From Bradyrhizobium murdochi (GTDB taxonomy: Bacteria; Pseudomonadota; Alphaproteobacteria; Rhizobiales; Xanthobacteraceae), in assembly GCF_000472965.1 (NCBI RefSeq), contig NZ_KI421483.1, forward strand, positions 148,702-212,701: a stretch of DNA of 64,000 nucleotides. Direction: 5' to 3'. Shown piece after piece: positions 36,048-43,953 of this stretch; the first letter of the stretch is position 1, and the number at the start of each line of letters is the position of its first letter. The notes below the pieces were generated by a model, which searched no databases, was not told the DNA's origin, and saw nothing but the letters and a program-made list of their open reading frames with translations. The translations under genes were made by a program, and so were the position numbers.

Positions 36048-36596
36048 ATGCCGTGCGAGCTTTTGCCCATGGAACGAATCGGAAAAATTTCGACGCGCAA
36101 CGGCAACGGAGCGGCCAGACCGGCCGAGCCGGACTCGGCGCGAAAACTCGATCTCACCGCGCTGCAGCAGACCCCGGGATTCATGATCCGGATCCTGCAG
36201 TTGGAGAACTTCGAGGCGTTCTATCCGTATTTCGAGTCCCTAAACCTTTCGCCGCTCGAATACGCCATCCTGGTTACGGTGCGGGACAACAAGACGGTGA
36301 CGCAGAGCGAACTCGCCGCCGTGTTGAAGATGCAGCTCCCCAACCTCGTGAAAATCCTGTCACGCATGGAGGAGACCGGCGTCTTGAAGCGCAAGCGATC
36401 CGCGCGAGACAAGCGCGCGGTCGAGCTCAGCCTCAGCGCGGCGGGCGAGAAGCGCGCTGACGAGGCCAGCCGGCTTGGCGAGAGCTTTAATGCGCAGACG
36501 CTTTCCGCGCTCAGCAAGAGCGAGCAGACGACATTTCTCCAGATGCTGGTGCGGCTGGTCGAGGCGCACAAGCACGCGGCATCCCGACGCGCCTAG
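36048..36596 (+). CDS. MarR-family regulator (binding-protein module)
   Basis: A winged-helix regulator of 182 aa from the ATG at 36,048; a second ATG at 36,069 (MERIGKIS) is also possible. The DNA-binding region is TVTQSELAAVLKMQLPNLVK (about 85-105) with wing SARDKRAVELSLSAAG. It diverges from the orphan binding-protein gene and converges with the CoA ligase gene, whose stop codon lies 6 nt beyond its own. It is one of three MarR/target pairs in this 6-kb stretch. Confidence 0.83.
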   Translation: MPCELLPMERIGKISTRNGNGAARPAEPDSARKLDLTALQQTPGFMIRILQLENFEAFYPYFESLNLSPLEYAILVTVRDNKTVTQSELAAVLKMQLPNLVKILSRMEETGVLKRKRSARDKRAVELSLSAAGEKRADEASRLGESFNAQTLSALSKSEQTTFLQMLVRLVEAHKHAASRRA

Positions 36597-36601
36597 TATT
36601 T

Positions 36602-38455
36602 CTAGCCGATCCATTCGGCCGAGGCGTCGTCATCCAGCGTTGCCACTGCGCTCGCGCGCCGCGTCAGCACCGCACGCTGGTTGATATAGCCCTTGTCGGT
36701 GATCTCGCCGCCGTCGACGGACGCGGGTTCGGCCAGCAGCAGTGCGCGGGTTGCGTGACCGGACGAGTTGCCGCTTTGCGCCTTTAGGTTCGCAAGGCCC
36801 TGCGCGATCGCAGCGCGAACCTTATCGTGGCCAATCACATCTTTCACGTCGGCGCTATCGGGCAAGCCCGCATGTGCACGGCAGGCCGCAATATTCGGAA
36901 ACACCAGGAAGCGAACCTCATCGCCGCCATGGCCCGTCACGACAATGTCCTGCGCCAGCGGCGCCAGAGCAGCGATCCCTGCAACGCGCAAGGTGCCGAC
37001 GCTGACCCAGGTGCCCGAATTGAGCTTGAAGTCCTCGGCGACGCGGCCATCGAAGAACAGTCCGAGTTCGGGACGCGCCGGATCGGCAAAGGTCACGGCG
37101 TCGCCGATGAGATAAAAGCCCTCTTCGTCGAAGGCCTGCGCGGTCAATTCCGGCGCCTTCCAGTAACCGGGCGTGACATTCGGACCGCGTACCCGCACCT
37201 CCAGCTTGTCGCCTGACGGCACCAGCTTCAGTTCGGTGCCCGGGATCGGCACGCCGATATTGCCGGAACGTTTCGCCTGGAAATGGCAATCGGTGGCGAG
37301 CGGCGAGGTTTCGGTCGAGCCCCAGGCCGACACCATCGGCATCGCACGGCCAACCGTCTTGATCGAGAGCTCTTCCAGCGCGTCCCAGAGATTCTGCGGC
37401 AAGGCTGCGCCGGCGTAGAAAGCGAACTTCACCTCGCTGAAAAACTTCTTGCGCAGTTCGTCGTCGCCGCGCAGCGCCGCGATCAGCATGTCAAAACCGC
37501 GCGGTACGTTGAAATAGACTGATGGCATCACGCTGCGCAGATTGGCGAGCGAGGTCGCGAACAACCCCGGCGCCGGCTTGCCGCCGTCGACATAGAGCGT
37601 GCCGCCGTTGCGCAGCACCAGATTGAAATTGTGGTTGGCGCCGAAGGTGTGGCTCCAGGGCAGCCAGTCGAGGATCACGAGATCGTCGCCGATATCTTCG
37701 AGGAACGTCCAGGTCTGCGCCTTGGCCTGCTGGCTGGAGGTCAGCATGCGCTGGGTATTGATCACGGCCTTTGGCGTGCCGGTCGAGCCCGAGGTGAACA
37801 GGAATTTTGCGATGGTATCCGGCGTAATCGCGGCGAAGGCCTTTTCGACATCAGGCGTTTCCGGTGTTGAAGCGACGGCGCGGAAGGAGATCACGCTGTC
37901 ATCACCCCCACTGCCGCTGACGATGGTGGCCGAATGCAGCGGCGAGATCGCCGCCAGCGCCGCGGCAAACGGCTTTGTGCCGGAAACATAGATGGCGCCC
38001 GGTCCGAGCAGCGTGACCATGCTCTTGAGCTTGTCGAAATCTCTGGACATCAGCGAATAGGCCGGCGAGATCGCGGCCGATGGCACGCCGACATGCTGGG
38101 CGGCGAGCGCGAACAGCGCGTGCTCGACGCTGTTGTCGGACAGGATCACCAATGGCCGCTCGGCGCTCAGCTCCTGCGCGAGGATCCAGGCGGCGGCCGA
38201 GCGCACCTGCTTCAACGCATCCTTGTAGGTGACGGCGGTCCACGGCGTATCAATGCTGGCGCGGTCGGCGAGAAAGATTCGGTCCGGCGCCTGCCGCGCC
38301 CAGTGCTCCAGCCAGTCGCCGATGCAGCGCGCACTCGGCCGCAGCGGCGTGGTCGATTTCAGGATGATGCTGCCATCGGTCCGGCGATCGGCCACGATCG
38401 CGGGAACAGCGAAAAGATTTTGGGAATCGGCACCGCTGATGGCGGCGATGGTCAT
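36602..38455 (-). CDS. Feruloyl-CoA/p-coumaroyl-CoA synthetase-type ligase
   Basis: A 617-aa ANL-family ligase. The ATP motif is FLFTSGSTGTPKAVINT (about 195) and the adenylate motif is SAWGSTETSP (about 355). The C-terminal part has GLFFDGRVAEDFKLNSGTWV, where FKLNSGTWVSVG is characteristic of feruloyl-CoA synthases, in place of the usual KTxTGK ending. The ATG at 38,455 follows AGGAAGCCC. It activates ferulate, p-coumarate or related hydroxycinnamates with ATP and CoA. It diverges from a MarR gene with two strong dyads between. The usual partner, enoyl-CoA hydratase/aldolase, is not in the window. Confidence 0.86.
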   Translation of the reverse strand: MTIAAISGADSQNLFAVPAIVADRRTDGSIILKSTTPLRPSARCIGDWLEHWARQAPDRIFLADRASIDTPWTAVTYKDALKQVRSAAAWILAQELSAERPLVILSDNSVEHALFALAAQHVGVPSAAISPAYSLMSRDFDKLKSMVTLLGPGAIYVSGTKPFAAALAAISPLHSATIVSGSGGDDSVISFRAVASTPETPDVEKAFAAITPDTIAKFLFTSGSTGTPKAVINTQRMLTSSQQAKAQTWTFLEDIGDDLVILDWLPWSHTFGANHNFNLVLRNGGTLYVDGGKPAPGLFATSLANLRSVMPSVYFNVPRGFDMLIAALRGDDELRKKFFSEVKFAFYAGAALPQNLWDALEELSIKTVGRAMPMVSAWGSTETSPLATDCHFQAKRSGNIGVPIPGTELKLVPSGDKLEVRVRGPNVTPGYWKAPELTAQAFDEEGFYLIGDAVTFADPARPELGLFFDGRVAEDFKLNSGTWVSVGTLRVAGIAALAPLAQDIVVTGHGGDEVRFLVFPNIAACRAHAGLPDSADVKDVIGHDKVRAAIAQGLANLKAQSGNSSGHATRALLLAEPASVDGGEITDKGYINQRAVLTRRASAVATLDDDASAEWIG

Positions 38456-38506
38456 GGGCTTCCTCCTGCCGCCTCGAAAGGGCTGGCTTGACGCTAATGT
38501 TGGGCG

Positions 38507-38532
38507 CAACAATTGTTGTCGTCAACAACAAT
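38507..38532. promoter_or_regulatory. Two overlapping dyads in the CoA-ligase / MarR divergent promoter
   Basis: CAACAATTGTTG (38,507-38,518) is a perfect 12-bp palindrome. ATTGTTG (38,512-38,518) is also inverted to CAACAAT (38,526-38,532) across 7 nt. Both lie in the 113-nt gap between the ligase start and the MarR start. CouR/FerC-type MarR proteins repress such genes by binding inverted repeats and release when the CoA ester appears; operator function here is inferred. Confidence 0.6.
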
Positions 38533-38568
38533 CTTCCCCTTGGTCGCGTGAAGCGCTAGAAGGGAACG

Positions 38569-39117
38569 ATGGCGAGGAACAGTCAGGCCCCCAGAATTGC
38601 CAAGTCACGAGTAGCCAAGTCACGCGCGGGTATTCGGCCGCGCCCCGGCCGCGCGCGAAATGAAAACGGCAACGCGCACAGCGATCTGACGAACGGCGAA
38701 ATCGGCCTCGACGCGCTGGCAGGCCACGCCGGCTATGCGGTGCGGCGCTTTCAGATCTGGGTTTTCCAGGATTTCATTCGCACGCTCGGCGCCGTCGATA
38801 TCCGCCCCACGCAGTATTCCGTGATGACCGTGATCGGGGCCAATCCTGGCCTGAGCCAGATGGCTGTTGCAAAACGGCTCGGCATCGAGCGCGCCCGGCT
38901 GGTGCATCTTCTGGATAGTCTTGAGCAGCGCGAACTCGTCAGCCGCGTCAAATCCGCGACCGACCGCCGCTCCCACGCGCTGCACCTGACCGCGCGCGGC
39001 CGGACGGCGCTGGCGCAGTTCAAGCGGCTTGCCGCCGAGCATGAGCGTCATGTGGCCGAGAAGATCGGCAAGGAGAACCGGGAGAAACTGCTGCAGATAC
39101 TCTCGGACTTCACCTGA
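38569..39117 (+). CDS. MarR-family regulator, CouR/FerC-like
   Basis: A 182-aa MarR protein with a basic, disordered N-terminal tail (about 1-40). The winged-helix spans about 70-150 with GLSQMAVAKRLGIERARLVH and wing SATDRRSHALHLTARG. The divergent arrangement with a feruloyl/coumaroyl-CoA ligase gene matches CouR of Rhodopseudomonas and FerC of Sphingobium, which respond to the CoA product. I infer the same logic here. The downstream 221 nt form the leader of atzF. Confidence 0.87.
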   Translation: MARNSQAPRIAKSRVAKSRAGIRPRPGRARNENGNAHSDLTNGEIGLDALAGHAGYAVRRFQIWVFQDFIRTLGAVDIRPTQYSVMTVIGANPGLSQMAVAKRLGIERARLVHLLDSLEQRELVSRVKSATDRRSHALHLTARGRTALAQFKRLAAEHERHVAEKIGKENREKLLQILSDFT

Positions 39118-39259
39118 TCGCGGCCGGCGCCGCGCCTTGGGCTGAATCGCCCAAGTTTTAGGCAGTTGTCGGCTACGGCCGGCGTTCATGGCATGCGCAG
39201 TCGGCCGGTAAGCGCATGAAATTATAAATCTATATTTGAGCGTTGGCTCGACTGAGCGG

Positions 39260-39269
39260 TTGTACACAA
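39260..39269. promoter_or_regulatory. Candidate GntR/FadR-type operator upstream of atzF
   Basis: TTGTACACAA has arms TTGT and ACAA around AC, matching the loose FadR-subfamily consensus TNGT-N(0-3)-ACNA. It lies 70 nt upstream of the atzF start. A similar TTGCATACAA sits upstream of the importer operon at 49,895. A FadR-type regulator is encoded in that operon. Confidence 0.45.
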
Positions 39270-39288
39270 TGGCACATCGCTTGCTTCG

Positions 39289-39316
39289 GTCCGGGTACCT
39301 TAGTCCGGGTAACCTT
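39289..39316. repeat. 14-bp imperfect tandem direct repeat in the atzF leader
   Basis: GTCCGGGTACCTTA is followed immediately by GTCCGGGTAACCTT. The two copies are in tandem and end 22 nt before the atzF ATG. It could be a regulatory repeat or a chance duplication. Confidence 0.6.
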
Positions 39317-39338
39317 TGCTCGCTGGAGTTTTGCTGCC

Positions 39339-41147
39339 ATGGGGTCCGACGCGCCTGAAACCGTTGCCGCCATCGTCGCCGCGCACCGCGCCGGCGCGAT
39401 CACCCCGGCGCAAACCGTCGCGCGCAGCTATCAGCGCATCCACGCCCATAATGATCCCGCCGTGTTCATCAGCCTGCGCGACGAGAAGGATGCGCTCGCG
39501 GAGGCCGAAGCGCTGGCCTCGAAAGAAGCGGCATTGCTTCCGCTGCTTGGCGTCCCGGTTGCAGTGAAGGACAATATCGACGCGCAGGGCTTAGCGACCA
39601 CAGCGGCCTGCCCGGCCTTTTCCTTTTTCCCCGCGCAGGATTCCACGGCAGTCGCAAAACTGCGCGCGGCCGGCGCCATCATTATCGGCAAGACCAATCT
39701 CGACCAGTTCGCGACCGGCCTGGTCGGCGTCCGCTCGCCCTATGGCATTCCCGTCAATCCGATCCGCGCCGATCTCGTACCGGGCGGATCGAGTTCAGGA
39801 TCGGCGGTGGCGGTTTCCGCGGGCTTGGTGCCGCTGGCGCTCGGCACCGACACCGCGGGTTCGGGCCGCGTGCCGGCCATGCTCAACAACATCGTAGGGC
39901 TCAAGCCGAGCCTTGGACTGATCTCCAACGCCGGGCTGGTCCCGGCCTGCCGCACGCTGGACTGCATTTCGGTGTTCTCGCTCACCGTCGACGACGCAAT
40001 GACTGCACTGACGGTCATGGCCGGCCCCGATGGCGCCGATCCGTTTTCGCGCGACCGGCCGCTGAGCCCGATGTGGGCATTTCCCGAAAAACTCCGGCTC
40101 GGCGTGCCGCGCAATGGCCAATTGATCTTCTTCGGCGACGCGGCTTCCGAGAAAGCCTATGGCGAGGCGCTCAAGCGCTGGACGGCGCTCGGCGCCACGC
40201 TGGTCGAATTCGACCTCGAACCCTTTTATGAGACCGCGCGGCTGCTTTACGAAGGCCCGTGGGTCGCCGAGCGATACCTTGTCATCCGCGACCTCCTCGC
40301 GTCTTCGCCGGATTCGATACATCCAGTGACCCGCGAAATCACCGCCGCCGGCGCGCGGCTGACCGCCGCTGACACCTTTGCCTCACTCTATCGGCTGCAG
40401 GCGCTGCGGCGCACAGCCGAGCGGACCTTTACTCATTTCGACGCGATGGTGCTGCCGACGGCGCCGACTGCCTATTCGACCGCGCAGGTGCTGGCCAATC
40501 CGATCGAGCTCAACAGCCGGCTCGGCACTTACACAAATTTCGTCAACCTGCTCGACCTCTGCGGCCTCGCGCTGCCGGCCGCGATGCGCGCGGACGGCAT
40601 CCCGTTTGGCATCACGCTGCTGGCGCCCGCGGGACGCGACGCACAGCTCGCCAGCATCGGGCGGGTGTTTCATGCCGATACCCAACTGAAGATGGGAGCC
40701 AAGGGGCTGATGCAGCCGCCGCCCGCTTCGTTGCCGGCAGCCGCGGGCGGCGATGAAATCACCCTCGCGGTGGTCGGCGCGCATCTTTCCGGCATGGCGC
40801 TCAATGGCGAGCTGCAGGCGCTCGGTGGACGCCTGATCGAGGCGGCCACGACCGCGCCGGACTACAAACTCTACGCGCTCGACACGATGCCACCGAAACC
40901 CGGCATGCTGCGCGTGGAGCAAGGCGCGGGGCATTCGATCAAGCTGGAGCTATGGGCGCTGTCGGCGGCAGCGTTCGGCAAATTCGTCGCCGCGATCCCG
41001 CCGCCGCTCGGGATCGGCACGATCCGGCTCGCCGACGGAAGGGGCGTAAAGGGATTTCTGGTCGAGCCTGCAGCCATCAACGGCGCGCGCGATATTTCAG
41101 CCTATGGCGGCTGGCGCGCGTTCATGGCGGAGAAGGCGACGGTGTGA
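39339..41147 (+). CDS. atzF: Allophanate hydrolase
   Basis: A 602-aa amidase-signature enzyme that converts allophanate to CO2 and ammonia. The catalytic lysine is in GVPVAVKDNID (about 84), the glycine/serine segment is PGGSSSGSAVAVSAG (about 150), and the catalytic serine is in LGTDTAGSGRVPAML (about 170). A C-terminal domain of about 150 residues (after about 455; HLSGMALNGELQALGGRLIE) is typical of AtzF-type allophanate hydrolases and distinguishes it from ordinary amidases. The ATG at 39,339 begins at the family start. No urea carboxylase gene is adjacent. It converges with the gntR-atzH-atzE-atzG run. Confidence 0.9.
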   Translation: MGSDAPETVAAIVAAHRAGAITPAQTVARSYQRIHAHNDPAVFISLRDEKDALAEAEALASKEAALLPLLGVPVAVKDNIDAQGLATTAACPAFSFFPAQDSTAVAKLRAAGAIIIGKTNLDQFATGLVGVRSPYGIPVNPIRADLVPGGSSSGSAVAVSAGLVPLALGTDTAGSGRVPAMLNNIVGLKPSLGLISNAGLVPACRTLDCISVFSLTVDDAMTALTVMAGPDGADPFSRDRPLSPMWAFPEKLRLGVPRNGQLIFFGDAASEKAYGEALKRWTALGATLVEFDLEPFYETARLLYEGPWVAERYLVIRDLLASSPDSIHPVTREITAAGARLTAADTFASLYRLQALRRTAERTFTHFDAMVLPTAPTAYSTAQVLANPIELNSRLGTYTNFVNLLDLCGLALPAAMRADGIPFGITLLAPAGRDAQLASIGRVFHADTQLKMGAKGLMQPPPASLPAAAGGDEITLAVVGAHLSGMALNGELQALGGRLIEAATTAPDYKLYALDTMPPKPGMLRVEQGAGHSIKLELWALSAAAFGKFVAAIPPPLGIGTIRLADGRGVKGFLVEPAAINGARDISAYGGWRAFMAEKATV

Positions 41148-41152
41148 TGAGG

Positions 41153-41225
41153 GCGAATAGGGAGTAGCGAATAGCGAGTAGTGAAGAGAAGAGACCCCAT
41201 TCGCTATTCGCCATTCCCTATTCGC
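41153..41225. repeat. Heptamer inverted repeat, copy 2 (4+4 units)
   Basis: GCGAATA, GGGAGTA, GCGAATA and GCGAGTA at 41,153-41,180 are followed by a 17-nt loop and then CATTCGC, TATTCGC, CATTCCC and TATTCGC at 41,198-41,225. It fills the gap between the convergent atzF and gntR stops and could serve as a bidirectional terminator. Confidence 0.9.
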
Positions 41226-41229
41226 CCGC

Positions 41230-41934
41230 CTACACCGACACCGCGTAAATTTCGTACTCCCCGCGCACCAGCTCGATATGCGCGCGCATCGCTGCCGCCG
41301 CACCGCTCTTGTCGCCGCGCATGATCGCGACCACGACGCGGTCGTGCTCGGCGTGCGATTTTGCCAGCCGCCCGAGATTGCGGAATTGGGCGCGGCGGAA
41401 CGGCTGCACGCGCACCCTTGTGGCCAGCGTCATCTCGGCGATGTAGCTGTTCTGCGAACCGGCATAGATCGCGTTGTGAAAGCGCTCGTTAACCGCATGA
41501 AAGCGTTCCGGATTGCCGGCATGGCTCAGCACCCGCAATTCCTCGTGGATCGCCTCCAGCTTCTGACGGTCCCCCGGCGGCATCCGTTCGGCCGCAAGGC
41601 CTGCGCACAACGCTTCCAGCTCCGCCATCGCTTCGAACATTTCGGTCAGGCGGTCCAGCGAGGGCTGCGCCACCACCGCGCCGCGATGGGCCCGCGCCTC
41701 CACCAGGCCGCTCGCCACGAGCTGTCGCAGCGCCTCGCGCACCGGCGTGCGCGACACGGCAAAGCGCCTGGCGATATCGGTCTCGTCGAGCGCCGATCCC
41801 GGCGGCAGCACGCCGCGCACGATCTCATCGGCGAGCTGCAGCCGCAGTTCTTCCGCGCGCGTGACCTTGTCCCGCTGCGGCGAAGGGCGATCGACACGGC
41901 GAACCGCGGCTTCCGGCCGATCTTCCAGACTCAT
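41230..41934 (-). CDS. GntR-family (FadR/FCD subfamily) transcriptional regulator
   Basis: A 234-aa regulator. The winged-helix domain lies at about 25-95 (LADEIVRGVLPPGSALDETD, then RFAVSRTPVREALRQLVASG). The FCD ligand-binding domain follows (about 105-225; FHAVNERFHNAIYAG and SHAEHDRVVVAIM, with the histidines that usually bind a metal). The ATG overlaps the atzH stop by 4 nt (ATGA). It is the last gene of the importer-atzGEH run and is likely to control that run and atzF. Candidate dyads of the FadR class lie upstream of atzF and of the binding-protein gene. Confidence 0.87.
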   Translation of the reverse strand: MSLEDRPEAAVRRVDRPSPQRDKVTRAEELRLQLADEIVRGVLPPGSALDETDIARRFAVSRTPVREALRQLVASGLVEARAHRGAVVAQPSLDRLTEMFEAMAELEALCAGLAAERMPPGDRQKLEAIHEELRVLSHAGNPERFHAVNERFHNAIYAGSQNSYIAEMTLATRVRVQPFRRAQFRNLGRLAKSHAEHDRVVVAIMRGDKSGAAAAMRAHIELVRGEYEIYAVSV

Positions 41935-42344
41935 GCCTTTTGATCCGTTTGCTTGGAAGATTCGGGTTCGTCGATGATGCTGACATGGGCTGCGACGATC
42001 TTCCAACCTTCGGGAAAGCGTATCCAGGTTTGCATCTGCCGCCCAACCTTTCCCGGTGCGCTGTCGCGATAGAATAGCGTCGAGGCGACCGCAGTATCGC
42101 GGCCATAAGTCGTGATCACCGTCTTGTCGGTTCGCCGCATCAGCCCGACCGGCGAGCGCGCGGCGCGGAACGCCATGATGGCGTCGTAGCCGTAGAGATT
42201 TTCGCCGATGCCATAGCGCAGCGTGCGGGGATCGTTGCGGAACAGTTCGTCGAGCACCGCGACGTCGTTCGACACCAGTGCCTTTTCGTAGCGCGCAAAC
42301 TGCGCGGTGACTTCGGCCACTACCTCGGGCAGATCGATCTCCAT
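41931..42344 (-). CDS. atzH: AtzH-like small NTF2-fold protein
   Basis: A 137-aa protein with the family block RNDPRTLRYGIGENLYGYDA (about 40-60) followed by YGRDTAVASTLFYRDS and a GRQMQTWIRFPEGWKIVAAH C-terminal half. The NTF2-like DUF3225 fold (AtzH) is associated with the AtzE amidase in the cyanurate pathway. Its ATG overlaps the atzE stop by 1 nt (TGATG). An active role in the 1-carboxybiuret step is known for the family in outline; its chemistry is inferred here by family and position. Confidence 0.8.
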   Translation of the reverse strand: MEIDLPEVVAEVTAQFARYEKALVSNDVAVLDELFRNDPRTLRYGIGENLYGYDAIMAFRAARSPVGLMRRTDKTVITTYGRDTAVASTLFYRDSAPGKVGRQMQTWIRFPEGWKIVAAHVSIIDEPESSKQTDQKA

Positions 42345-43744
42345 CACGATAATCCTCTCGGTGCAGGTGCCGCGGCGGCGCCCATCCGTTCCAGCGCATG
42401 CGCAACCCGCAACGCGATATCTTCCCGCCACGGCGCGGCGATGATCTGCACACCGATCGGCATCGGCTCCAGCGGTACCGGTACCGCCACCACCGGCAGG
42501 CCGATGAACGAGATCGGCTGGGTGTGGATGCCGATGTTGGCGCGCACCGGCAGTTCGACGCCGTCGAGCGTAAAGGTTACCTGGCCGAGCTTGGGCGCGA
42601 TGCATGGCGTCGCCGGCGCGATGATCACGTCCACCGATTGGAACAGCTCCAGCACCCTTGCCCGATACCAGCGGCGGAATTTTTGCGCGCGGTCGACCAG
42701 CGGCGCCGGGACCATGGCACCCGCAATCAGGCGGTCGCGCACCGCTGGATCGAAATCATTCGGGCGCTGGCGCAGGCGATCGAGATGCAGTGACGCGCCC
42801 TCGGTCGTGGTGATCACGTAAGCCGCGGCGCGGGCGCGCGCGGCTTCGGGAATTTCGACCGTCCTAGTCGCGTTCAGCGCCTTGGCGATGCGCGCCATGG
42901 CCTCGATCGCTTCCGGAAAGACGTTCTTCTGAAAATACCCGCCGGCCACCGCGACGCGCAGGCCGTCGACGCCTTTCGCCAACAGCGGCGCAACGGGTTC
43001 GACCGGCCGTGTCGTGCAGGCGGCGTCGTCAGCGTCGGGGCCCTGCATGGCATCATAGGCCAGCGCAAGATCGCCGACATTACGCGCCAAGGGACCCAGA
43101 TGATCGAGGCTTGCGACAAAGGGAAACGAGCGGGCGCGCGACAGCCGGCCATAGGTCGGCTTCAGGCCGAAGACGCCGCAGAACGATGACGGCACGCGGA
43201 TCGATCCATTGGTGTCCGACCCCAACGCGATCGGGACGAGCGCACCGCCGACCGTACTGCCAGAGCCGCCCGACGAACCGCCCGTCATCCGCGTCGGATC
43301 GTGCGGATTGCGCGACGGGCCGTCGTGCACGTTCTCGCCGGTAAAGTCATAGGCGTATTCGCCCATGTTGAGCGCGCCGACCAGCACGGCGCCGGCCGCT
43401 TCCATGCGCTCGATCAGCGTGGCGTCCCGCGGTGACGGGGCGAGATCGCGGTTGATCTTCGATCCGGCGCGGGTGGCAAGACCCTTCACGTCGAACAGGT
43501 TCTTCACCGCGAACGACACGCCAGCGAGCGGTCCCACCTTCTGGCCGGCGGCAATGGCGGCATCGACCGCGCGAGCTTTCGCGCGCGCGCGATCGGCGGT
43601 GATGTCGGTGAACGAGTTCAGCACGGAATCATATTTGGCGATTCGCGCCAGTGCGGCTTCGGTCGCGTCGAGCGCGGATAGCTTGCCGCCTGCGACGGCC
43701 TGCGCGATTTGTTGGGCCGATAGCCCGTCACTGTTCACTGTCAT
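42344..43744 (-). CDS. atzE: Amidase of the 1-carboxybiuret hydrolase complex (AtzE)
   Basis: A 466-aa amidase-signature protein. The catalytic residues lie in GVSFAVKNLFD (lysine, about 77), GGSSGGSGSTVGGA (about 150) and the serine stretch GSDTNGSIRVPSS (about 172). Adjacent atzG and atzH genes identify it as AtzE rather than a generic amidase; AtzE with AtzG hydrolyses 1-carboxybiuret to 1,3-dicarboxyurea. The ATG at 43,744 is 7 nt after the atzG stop. It could also act on another carbamoyl amide, because no cyanuric acid hydrolase (AtzD) is in the window. Confidence 0.87.
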   Translation of the reverse strand: MTVNSDGLSAQQIAQAVAGGKLSALDATEAALARIAKYDSVLNSFTDITADRARAKARAVDAAIAAGQKVGPLAGVSFAVKNLFDVKGLATRAGSKINRDLAPSPRDATLIERMEAAGAVLVGALNMGEYAYDFTGENVHDGPSRNPHDPTRMTGGSSGGSGSTVGGALVPIALGSDTNGSIRVPSSFCGVFGLKPTYGRLSRARSFPFVASLDHLGPLARNVGDLALAYDAMQGPDADDAACTTRPVEPVAPLLAKGVDGLRVAVAGGYFQKNVFPEAIEAMARIAKALNATRTVEIPEAARARAAAYVITTTEGASLHLDRLRQRPNDFDPAVRDRLIAGAMVPAPLVDRAQKFRRWYRARVLELFQSVDVIIAPATPCIAPKLGQVTFTLDGVELPVRANIGIHTQPISFIGLPVVAVPVPLEPMPIGVQIIAAPWREDIALRVAHALERMGAAAAPAPRGLS

Positions 43745-43751
43745 GGCCTTA

Positions 43752-43934
43752 TCACGCTGTGTAGACGCTGGCCGGCTCGGTCTCGTCCGGCAGCGGGAAT
43801 TCATCGACCAGCCGCGCCAGCCTCAGCGACACTTCGAGATTGGCCCGCACTGCGGGACGCCAGGCTTCTTCGACCGGCAGCGCCAGCGCCTTGGCAACGG
43901 CATCGATATAATCGTCCAGGGGATCGGCGGCCAT
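43752..43934 (-). CDS. atzG: AtzG-like small subunit (DUF4089)
   Basis: A 60-aa protein (MAADPLDDYIDAVAKALALP, ending FPLPDETEPASVYTA). Its small helical fold with a PLPDE-type C-terminus is the AtzG/DUF4089 pattern, an obligate partner that completes the AtzE active site and quaternary structure. It lies 19 nt downstream of the ABC ATPase stop and directly before atzE. So the full AtzEG heterodimer is encoded here. Confidence 0.85.
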   Translation of the reverse strand: MAADPLDDYIDAVAKALALPVEEAWRPAVRANLEVSLRLARLVDEFPLPDETEPASVYTA

Positions 43935-43953
43935 TTCGCTTCCATTCTAGTTT

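Noticed and set aside
39118..39338. Guanidine-class riboswitch before the allophanate hydrolase gene
   Set aside because: I looked for the conserved ykkC-type core and saw none. The leader shows only a GntR-type dyad and a 14-bp direct repeat.
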